This document shows, in pieces, positions 7,009-12,061 of a stretch of DNA of 12,061 nt (positions are counted from its first letter, which is position 1; each line of letters starts with the position of its first letter). The notes under the pieces are model-generated. The model did no database searches and was not told the origin of the DNA. It saw only the letters and a program-made list of their open reading frames with translations. The translations under genes were made by a program, and so were the position numbers. This DNA comes from an uncultured Victivallales bacterium (GTDB taxonomy: Bacteria; Verrucomicrobiota; Lentisphaeria; Oligosphaerales; JAFGRS01): the NCBI GenBank assembly GCA_903834675.1, contig CAILKC010000394.1:1-12061 (forward strand), given 5' to 3'.

Positions 7009-9033
7009 TCAGCGGGCGTAGAGCCGGGTCAGCAGGCGGCCCCAGGGCATGGTCCAGGCCAGGAGCGCGATGACGGTCAGGAGGATGTAGAGCAGGTAGT
7101 GCTGAGTGACGCCGCCCTGGATCCGCCGCAGCCGGATGAAACCGCGCTCGATGCGGCGTGACCACGGCAGGATTTGTCCGTCCAGGATCGGGTCTGGCAC
7201 GTGGGTTGAGAACGAGGCCCGGCCCGGAAAGACCTCCCGCAGAGCCGGTGCGTGCGTCTGCGGCCGCAACACTCCCCGGAACAGGACCACGAGCATCTGC
7301 ACAAAGGACGAGGCGGTATACTGCATCCGCGGACCGGGCGCCAGATAGCCGCAGCCCCAGGTGCTGGCGGAGGCTACCCCGCCCCGCCGCAGGCGACCGC
7401 GCAGGAGCACCCCCAGCAGGCCGGTGACCCCGAGCAGCGTCACGCCAAGCAGGCTGATCGCCTCCAGCGTGGCCAGATCCGCCACCCGGCCGCAGGCGTC
7501 GGCAGGGCCGGGCAGCCAGACGGCAAGCGCGCGGTCCAGCACCGGCGCCACCAGGAAAGGAGCCAGGCCGATCAGGACGCAGCACCCCGCCAGAATCCCC
7601 ATGGGCACGAGCATCGTCAGCGCTGGCTCATGAGCGTGTTCCGCCGCCGCGCTGCGGGCCGTGCCGAGGAACACGGCGCCGTAGACTTTCACGAAACAGG
7701 CCAGGGCCAAGGCCCCAATCAGCGCCAAGGCGGGCGCCGCAAACGCGACAGCCCAGGTCGTCCCCGGCGCGGCCTGCAGCGAACCCAGCAAACCCAGATA
7801 GATCAGAAACTCGCTCACGAACCCGTTCAGTGGAGGCAGCCCGCAGATCGCCACGGCCCCCACGCCAAACATCGTCGCGGTCACCGGCATGCGCTTGGCC
7901 AGCCCGCCCAGGCGGTCGATCTGCCGGGTATGGGTGGCGTGGACCACGCCGCCGGCACTGAGGAACAGGAGGGCCTTGAACAGGCAGTGGTTCCAGACGT
8001 GCAACAGGCCGCCCCCGAGCCCCAGCACCACCCAGGCCGGACGGCCCAACGAACGGCCCAGCAGAGCCAGGCCGAGACCCATCACGATGATGCCGATATT
8101 CTCGACGCTGTGATACGCCAGCAGCCGCTTCAGATCGTGCTGGCCAAGGGCGAAGAGAACCCCCAGCACCCCGCTCACCGCCCCGGCCAGCAGCAGCAAC
8201 CCACCCCATCCCGGGGGCGGTTCCGGCAGCAGGCCGAGGAAGCGCACCAGTCCGTAGATCCCCATCTTGATCAGGACGCCGGACATCAGGGCCGACACAT
8301 GACTCGGCGCATTGGCGTGCGCCGAGGGCAACCAGAAGTGCAGCGGCATCAGCCCCGCCTTCAGCCCAAACGCGAGCAGCGCCAGCAGGTAGATGGCCCA
8401 CAACAGGCCGAGACTGGCCTCGTGCGTTGCCACCGCGCGCATCTCGAAAGTCCCCGTCGCCTGGTGCAGGAGCGCGAACATCGCAAAGAGCGCCAGCGTC
8501 CCCACATGCGTCGCAGCCAGATAGAGCCAGCCCGTAGCGCGGCAGTCCGCCCGTTGCTCCTCGGTGCTCACCAGGAAGAAGGCGCCCAAGGCCATCAATT
8601 CCCAGCCCAGCAGGAAGGCGAAGGCGTGCCGCGCCAGGACTTGCAGCACCAGCCCCGACACGGTGACGCCCCAGAACAGGCTCAACTTCCGGCCATTGCT
8701 CAGGTGCCGCGCCTGCCGCCAGTAGCCCAGGCCATAGACCGCCCCCAGCGCCGCCATCAGAAAGACCGGGACCAGGAAGAAGGCGCTCAGCCCATCCACC
8801 GCCAGCCGGATGTTCGCCGTCCCCAGGCCGCACCACGGCAGCGTGCGGCTGACCTCCTCGCCGGAGATCAGCACCTGGATGACGCCACACATTCCGAGCA
8901 GCGCCCCGGCCACGACCGCAAGCACCGCCAGCCACTGCCCCTCCGGCCGCCGCCGATTCAGACACAACCCCGGCACGCCGCTCAACCCGATCAGGGCCGC
9001 GGCGGCCAGAATCAACGAGAGCGGAGAAATCAT
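7009..9033 (-). CDS. hyfB: HyfB-like antiporter-type subunit, copy 1 (promoter-distal from hyfC)
   Basis: A 674-residue paralogue of the HyfB protein encoded downstream, aligned without gaps. All ion-path residues are retained at the same positions (E145, K225, H232, K256, K302, K353), as is the C-terminal extension with TWGCGYLAPGPRMQYTASSF, so it looks functional rather than decayed. Differences from copy 2 cluster at residues 51-70 (about 6 of 20 identical), 271-280, 421-430 and 471-480, mostly loop or early membrane segments; 81-120 is nearly invariant (38 of 40). Start: ATG at 9033 with GGAG six nt upstream. Two HyfB plus HyfF give three antiporter-like subunits, the number in complex I and in E. 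coli Hyf (HyfB, HyfD, HyfF). Copy 1 may fill the HyfD position or form an alternative complex (inference). No hyfC-like gene follows it directly; regulator copy 2 does. Confidence 0.92.
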   Translation of the reverse strand: MISPLSLILAAAALIGLSGVPGLCLNRRRPEGQWLAVLAVVAGALLGMCGVIQVLISGEEVSRTLPWCGLGTANIRLAVDGLSAFFLVPVFLMAALGAVYGLGYWRQARHLSNGRKLSLFWGVTVSGLVLQVLARHAFAFLLGWELMALGAFFLVSTEEQRADCRATGWLYLAATHVGTLALFAMFALLHQATGTFEMRAVATHEASLGLLWAIYLLALLAFGLKAGLMPLHFWLPSAHANAPSHVSALMSGVLIKMGIYGLVRFLGLLPEPPPGWGGLLLLAGAVSGVLGVLFALGQHDLKRLLAYHSVENIGIIVMGLGLALLGRSLGRPAWVVLGLGGGLLHVWNHCLFKALLFLSAGGVVHATHTRQIDRLGGLAKRMPVTATMFGVGAVAICGLPPLNGFVSEFLIYLGLLGSLQAAPGTTWAVAFAAPALALIGALALACFVKVYGAVFLGTARSAAAEHAHEPALTMLVPMGILAGCCVLIGLAPFLVAPVLDRALAVWLPGPADACGRVADLATLEAISLLGVTLLGVTGLLGVLLRGRLRRGGVASASTWGCGYLAPGPRMQYTASSFVQMLVVLFRGVLRPQTHAPALREVFPGRASFSTHVPDPILDGQILPWSRRIERGFIRLRRIQGGVTQHYLLYILLTVIALLAWTMPWGRLLTRLYAR

Positions 9034-9076
9034 ACACCACTCCAGAACCGAGACGCCAACCCCGCACGACGCGAGG

Positions 9077-9775
9077 TCACGCCGACGGCCGCGGCGGCTG
9101 CATGGGTAGGGCGGCCTCGGCCAGCGCCAGCTTCTCCAGGAGTTCGTCGCGCAGCGCCTCGCGCTTCAGAGCCGCTTTGAACTCCGACTGGCGCAGCACA
9201 AAGGCCAGGCGCGACAGCAAGTGCAGATGCGCTTGCACCGTGGGACTGATCAAGGTGAACAGAATCTTCACCGGCGCCCCGTCAAGCGCCCCAAAAGGAA
9301 TCGGGTTCTCCAGGAAACACAGAGTGATGGTCGGACGGGTAATATGCAGCACGATCGGGTTGCGGACATGCGGGATCGCGATGCCGTCTCCTACCCCCGT
9401 CGATCCCAGCGTCTCACGGGCCAGCAGGACCTGATAGAGAAACTGCCGATCCACCTCTTCCGGCAGCCGCAGCACCTCCACCACCGCGGCCAGCACCGAG
9501 GCCGGGTCCGTCCCGCCGACCCGGTAAGCGATGCCGCCGGCGGTCACGGCCTCTACCAGACTCGGCAGCGATACCTGATCCGCATCCGGCTCCACCAGGA
9601 TCTCCGGCGAGACCTGCAGGCCCGTGGCGGTTGCCCACTCCAGAATCTCGGCGCGATTGAAGCGGTACAGGTCCCCAACCCGATGGAACGGAATCGTGCC
9701 GGCCTTGACCCAGCGGTACAGGGTCTTCTCCGATACATCCAAGATCCGGGCCATATCTCGAACCTGCAGATCCAT
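9077..9775 (-). CDS. HTH (excisionase/MerR-type)-PTS EIIA fusion regulator, copy 1
   Basis: This 232-residue protein is the paralogue of the regulator before hyfB copy 2 and has the same domains: an N-terminal HTH (LQVRDMARILDVSEKTLYRW) and a C-terminal EIIA domain with DGIAIPHVRNP (H136) intact. The HTH segment at residues 9-43 is identical between copies and so is 102-159, so both regulators probably read the same DNA site and the same phosphoryl signal. Drift is confined to the linker (49-63), a few positions in the EIIA N-terminus and the last 12 residues. The frame is open up to 9982, but the upstream part is not conserved; the ATG at 9775 has AAGGG 8 nt upstream and gives equal length in both copies. 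hyfB copy 1 begins 43 bp downstream. The function in ion-pump control is inferred from context. Confidence 0.86.
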   Translation of the reverse strand: MDLQVRDMARILDVSEKTLYRWVKAGTIPFHRVGDLYRFNRAEILEWATATGLQVSPEILVEPDADQVSLPSLVEAVTAGGIAYRVGGTDPASVLAAVVEVLRLPEEVDRQFLYQVLLARETLGSTGVGDGIAIPHVRNPIVLHITRPTITLCFLENPIPFGALDGAPVKILFTLISPTVQAHLHLLSRLAFVLRQSEFKAALKREALRDELLEKLALAEAALPMQPPRPSA

Positions 9776-9844
9776 GGCCAAAACCCTTGCTGCTGGGTGG
9801 GCGGTTCCACCGCTGGACACGCGCTGGTCACATGTCGCACTAGA

Positions 9845-9879
9845 GAGACAACTATAGACATGGCCCAAGGTCTTGCCAT
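9845..9879 (-). promoter_or_regulatory. Candidate promoter with TGTCTA/TGTCTC direct repeats, copy 1
   Basis: On the minus strand, ATGGCA (9879-9874, 4 of 6 for TTGACA) is followed by a 17-nt spacer and TATAGT (9856-9851, 5 of 6 for TATAAT). TGTCTA (9860-9855) and TGTCTC (9850-9845) are 10 bp apart and overlap the -10. The block lies 70 bp before the ATG of regulator copy 1, exactly as in copy 2, and the CCATGG next to the -35 is shared. The leader also repeats GCGTGTCC (9822-9815). Likely role: promoter for regulator plus hyfB copy 1, possibly autoregulated. Confidence 0.5.
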
Positions 9880-10001
9880 GGGTGCGAGGCGCTTTTCTCG
9901 ACCTGTGCAATAGGAACAACCGTCCCTGTTCTGGCCTTCTGCATGCGCTCCTCAAGCGCCACGAGCCTGGCAAGCTTGGCAAAGCGGTTCTCCCGCTTCA
10001 T
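9852..10001 (-). CDS. Doubtful 49-residue ORF, unrecognised
   Basis: The ORF begins ATG at 10001 with GGGAAG 7 nt upstream and ends at a TAG inside the candidate -10 box of the regulator promoter. The product is basic and helical at its start (MKRENRFAKLARLVALEE) and resembles nothing I recognise. It could be a relic of an antitoxin-like gene, given the toxin-antitoxin debris 270 bp upstream, or chance. The overlap with the promoter argues that its tail is not conserved for protein sequence. Confidence 0.25.
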   Translation of the reverse strand: MKRENRFAKLARLVALEERMQKARTGTVVPIAQVEKSASHPWQDLGPCL

Positions 10002-10035
10002 GACAACTTCCCGGACCCGCAACTCACGCTCATCT

Positions 10036-10070
10036 GCTCCACGTCTGGCGCCCGTCTGGCGCGAGGCGGA
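10036..10070. repeat. 35-bp direct repeat, copy A
   Basis: Identical to 10219-10253 except one base (T at 10043, C at 10226). Inside it, GTCTGGCGC occurs twice, 11 bp apart, around a GGCGCC palindrome. It is probably a dispersed intergenic element; only two copies are in view. Confidence 0.75.
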
Positions 10071-10135
10071 TTTGAGATGCCATCCCTGACCGTCTCTTCC
10101 GCCCGCAGGGCGTGGAGGTCGGCGGGCCGTCATGC

Positions 10136-10153
10136 CGGAAGGCAGGACTTCCG
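10136..10153. other. Small hairpin in the non-coding stretch
   Basis: CGGAAG (10136-10141) and CTTCCG (10148-10153) can pair around a 6-nt loop, with a further GCC/GGC pairing possible across a bulge. There is no T tract on either strand, so a simple terminator is unlikely. It lies midway between the two 35-bp repeats and may be part of the same element. Confidence 0.4.
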
Positions 10154-10218
10154 CCGGCTCTGGATGGGGATACGGCGGGGACCGCCTCCAGGGATGGGGG
10201 ACAATCGGGCCGACCGCG

Positions 10219-10253
10219 GCTCCACGCCTGGCGCCCGTCTGGCGCGAGGCGGA
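10219..10253. repeat. 35-bp direct repeat, copy B
   Basis: Second copy of the element at 10036-10070, in the same orientation, displaced by 183 bp, with a single mismatch. The DNA outside the 35 bp does not align, so the repeat has sharp borders. Confidence 0.75.
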
Positions 10254-10277
10254 CGAGAGACGATGGCAACGCCTGGA

Positions 10278-10466
10278 TCAGCCGCGGCGACCAGCCATCA
10301 GCGGCATCCGCGTTCTCGGTGCCCCAGTGCGCCGGTCCACGATGCTTGTGAGCGGCTTGCGCTCCATCGCCTGCAGCGTGGCTACCATCGCCGCGAGGTC
10401 GTAGGCATGCTCACGGGCAAAGTCGTCCCGGTGACGCCAGACCTCCTGTAGTATCTCATTCTTCAT
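10278..10466 (-). CDS. Small antitoxin-like protein, partner type of PIN toxins (possibly orphan)
   Basis: The 62-residue ORF starts MKNEILQEVWRHRDDFAREH and continues AYDLAAMVATLQAMER. This pattern (short acidic-basic start, 'EEVRxxRD...YDLxAI...L') is typical of small proteins encoded beside PIN-domain toxins. The ATG at 10466 has GGAGGG 8 nt upstream, which supports it as the start. The frame continues upstream into a PIN-like leader. The usual order is antitoxin followed by toxin, but no PIN gene follows here, so it is orphaned. The family assignment is from memory of the pattern and is moderate. Confidence 0.5.
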   Translation of the reverse strand: MKNEILQEVWRHRDDFAREHAYDLAAMVATLQAMERKPLTSIVDRRTGAPRTRMPLMAGRRG

Positions 10467-10523
10467 TGGACGTGCCCTCCAACTGAGGATGGAGGTCTCT
10501 ACGTATACGGTGGTTCTGTTCAT
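10467..10523 (-). pseudogene. PIN-domain toxin N-terminal fragment
   Basis: The ATG at 10523 begins MNRTTVYVETSILS, the usual first strand of a PIN ribonuclease of the 'VYVETSxxS' group, with the first catalytic acid region. After about 14 residues the similarity stops, and the frame runs through GGAGGGCACGTCCA, which looks like the ribosome binding site of the antitoxin-like ORF. The remaining about 130 residues and the other catalytic acids are absent, so it cannot be an active nuclease. It is a likely deletion relic of a toxin-antitoxin locus. Confidence 0.5.
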
Positions 10524-10581
10524 ACTGCACCGTATTCGCCAAGAGCCGTTGGTGCAACCGCATGCGCCGGCCTGATCCCCC

Positions 10582-12061
10582 TCAGCCGAGGCGCACGACC
10601 TGTTCGCTGGCTGACAACGGCACCGCCAGGCGCGCCACGTACTCCTCAACCGGGGCCAAGCCGTCCTGACGGTAGGGATTGTGCGGCGTCACCGGGTAGT
10701 TCACCTGCGTCCCAGGCGGCAGGTGGAACGTCCTGCCGCGCCACTGCAGGCGGCCTCCGGAGGCGCCGAAATAGCGCTCGATATGACCGGTGGGGGTGAC
10801 CGTGGTCTCGACCTCGTCCAGCCGCACGACATCCCCCGCTTCCAGCCGCAACATCAGCGCGCCCTCATACTGCTCCGCGGGCCGTCGGCAGGACGCGAGC
10901 CGGAAGCCGATCTCGGCGTGCTCCGCGGCCAGGGCCAGACGAACCTCGATCCGGTCCTCGCCGAAAGCGTAGGCCGCAGTGGCCGTGTCGGCGGTCTGCG
11001 CCAGCACTACCGCCGAATCTGGAAGGTAAGGCCGCCCCGACGTCTTCCGCCGCAGGGTCGAGAAGCGTGGCATGTACTTGCTGTTGCCACCACCCACCAG
11101 GTACCCGGAGGTCGCGTGGTGCAGTTCAACGAAGTTCTGCGCGTCGAGAACGAAGCGATTCGTGGTCTCCGCGGTGAGCTGCCAACTGAGAAAGGCGGTC
11201 CAGGGGCCGGCCTCGAGACGAGCGGCTGGGATGCCGCTGAGGCTGTGCTCCGGCAAGCCCTCCGGCAAGCTCTCGCGGCGGGCGGCAAGAAAGGCTGGCA
11301 GAAGCGCGAAAAAGGCCAGGCCCTGCGCCCCGATCTTCCCCGCCGGCGTGCCAGGCAGCAGCCGGGCAAAACCGCTGACCCGCCGCAGGCACTCCGCCCG
11401 GCCCTCGGGGGTCCGCAGAAACGACGGCGGCAGAAAGACCATCGGCCGCGGCGAGTAGCGCATCCGGCAGTCCGCGGCCACCGAACTCGACCCGTCTGGA
11501 AAAGAGAACAGGCGCGCGAAAGGCAGATACCGCCCCAGCGCCGCCAGGGCCCCGGCATCCCCGGCGGCCTCGGCATACACCGACACCGCCTGAGCCGTCA
11601 CCATGGCGTAGTTCACCACCATGCCCCCACCTTCCGGCCAGCACCCCGTGCTGTCCTGAAACGGCAGCACCTGCCGCCGGAAGAAGTCTTGCGCCAAGGC
11701 CACCCAGGCCGTCTCTCCGAAGCGCACCCCAGCCTCGTAACACAACAACGCATGCCACACCGCGTGATTCCCCGGGAAGGCGGCGCAGCAGTGATTCGGA
11801 GCGCCATAGGCCTTGGCGAGGTCCGCGTAGATGCGCCCGCTGGCGCCGCGCAGACTGCGGGCGAGGCGCTCCCGGAGGTCGGCCGAACCGAGCCGCCGCG
11901 ACTCGAGCACATCCAGCGACCTGAGCAGAAAGTAGTTCGACCATTCGCCCACATGGCGGCCCCAGTCCCGGCCCTTCGAGTAGTGCGGCGTCATGAAATC
12001 GCTGCCCGTGATGCGGAGCAGGTACTCGAGGTTGCGGAGTGCGCAGGCCCGCAGCAACTCC
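10582..12061 (-). CDS. Large protein resembling an alpha/alpha-toroid carbohydrate-active enzyme (5' end outside window)
   Basis: The frame is open to the window's right edge; about 492 codons are visible, ending TGA at 10582. The first 290 or so visible residues are helical with repeated aromatic/His-rich turns (WSNYFLLRSLDV near 39-50, FPGNHAVWHALLCYEAG at 94-110, CWPEGGGMVVNYAMVTAQ at 139-156), as in (alpha/alpha)n toroids. The rest is beta-rich, with short strands (for example RIEVRLALAAEHAEIGFRL) and ends near HNPYRQDGLAPVEEYVARL. This two-part plan is that of heparinase II/III-like lyases and some hydrolases, but I do not recognise a specific family or catalytic residues. It may act on polysaccharide; substrate and localisation are unknown because the N-terminus is missing. 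It is not linked to the hyf genes by spacing. Confidence 0.6.
   Translation of the reverse strand, partial: ELLRACALRNLEYLLRITGSDFMTPHYSKGRDWGRHVGEWSNYFLLRSLDVLESRRLGSADLRERLARSLRGASGRIYADLAKAYGAPNHCCAAFPGNHAVWHALLCYEAGVRFGETAWVALAQDFFRRQVLPFQDSTGCWPEGGGMVVNYAMVTAQAVSVYAEAAGDAGALAALGRYLPFARLFSFPDGSSSVAADCRMRYSPRPMVFLPPSFLRTPEGRAECLRRVSGFARLLPGTPAGKIGAQGLAFFALLPAFLAARRESLPEGLPEHSLSGIPAARLEAGPWTAFLSWQLTAETTNRFVLDAQNFVELHHATSGYLVGGGNSKYMPRFSTLRRKTSGRPYLPDSAVVLAQTADTATAAYAFGEDRIEVRLALAAEHAEIGFRLASCRRPAEQYEGALMLRLEAGDVVRLDEVETTVTPTGHIERYFGASGGRLQWRGRTFHLPPGTQVNYPVTPHNPYRQDGLAPVEEYVARLAVPLSASEQVVRLG

Larger units (their letters stand above)
7009..9882 (-). repeat. Tandem duplication unit, copy 1 (promoter, HTH-EIIA gene, hyfB)
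   Basis: Partner of the unit to its left, in the same orientation at an offset of 2903 bp. Similarity starts at the CCATGG beside the promoter (about 9876-9882), with a weaker echo (CTTT...TCGA) a few bases further. It ends at the hyfB stop codon. The 82-85% protein identity indicates an old duplication, with or without gene conversion since, and not a recent assembly artefact. Confidence 0.9.
10002..10277. other. Non-coding, repeat-bearing stretch
   Basis: No credible gene is seen on either strand. The stretch holds both 35-bp repeats and the small hairpin. Open frames here read the repeat as RLAPDGRQxWSR twice, which is a translation of the repeat and not a protein domain. It separates the toxin-antitoxin remnant from the regulator/hyf region. 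Confidence 0.6.

Noticed and set aside
7252..9180. 642-codon open frame on the plus strand, antisense to hyfB copy 1
   Set aside because: Gln/His/Arg/Pro-rich composition typical of the complement of a high-GC membrane-protein gene; a similar shorter antisense frame covers copy 2 (5396-6277), as expected from codon bias.
9796..9811. GGTGG/CCACC hairpin in the leader of regulator copy 1
   Set aside because: Only 5 bp of stem and absent from the matching position of copy 2.
9776..9982. 69-residue N-terminal extension of regulator copy 1 (and 15 residues in copy 2 to 6917)
   Set aside because: Not conserved between the copies apart from VLA next to the ATG; it would place the start upstream of the conserved promoter in copy 1.
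1..12061. CRISPR array, tRNA, rRNA or insertion-sequence gene
   Set aside because: No regularly spaced repeats beyond the single 35-bp pair, no cloverleaf or rRNA-like stretch noticed, and no transposase-like frame or terminal inverted repeats seen.

Overview
High-GC bacterial DNA (roughly two thirds G+C by eye), with every supported gene on the minus strand, so genes read from high to low coordinates. The organism cannot be placed from sequence alone. The gene types (a Hyf-like membrane complex, regulators joining an excisionase-type helix-turn-helix (HTH) to a PTS EIIA domain, PIN toxin-antitoxin debris and a large toroid-like protein) suggest an environmental anaerobe, possibly of the Planctomycetes-Verrucomicrobia-Lentisphaerae-Kiritimatiellae group. 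That placement is only a guess.

Layout in transcription order. (1) 12061-10582: 3' part of a large protein that looks like an alpha/alpha-toroid plus beta-sandwich polysaccharide-active enzyme. (2) 10581-9883: a degraded accessory stretch with a PIN toxin start joined to an antitoxin-like ORF, two copies of a 35-bp direct repeat, a small hairpin and a doubtful 49-codon ORF. (3) 9882-7009: promoter, HTH-EIIA regulator and a hyfB-like gene. (4) 6979-4106: a second copy of the same promoter-regulator-hyfB cassette. (5) 4083-1: hyfC, hyfE, hyfF and the start of hyfG, spaced 5 bp, 3 bp and a 4-bp overlap, clearly one operon that runs off the left edge.

Together the hyf genes encode a membrane-bound complex of the formate hydrogenlyase / group 4 hydrogenase / complex I superfamily: antiporter-like ion channels (two HyfB, one HyfF), the NuoH-like quinone/proton-channel subunit (HyfC), the NuoK-like HyfE and the NuoCD-like catalytic-type subunit (HyfG). 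In HyfG the first [NiFe] cysteine motif (CxxC) is absent and replaced by AGDTSIGH. The complex is therefore probably not a hydrogenase. It resembles the so-called energy-converting hydrogenase-related (Ehr) complexes, whose substrate is unsettled.

The most notable structure is the tandem duplication. Regulator start and stop, hyfB start and stop, the intergenic gap and the promoter are all displaced by exactly 2903 bp, with no net indel, while the proteins have drifted to about 82% (HyfB) and 85% (regulator) identity. Each copy carries its own promoter-like element with TGTCTA direct repeats 10 bp apart.
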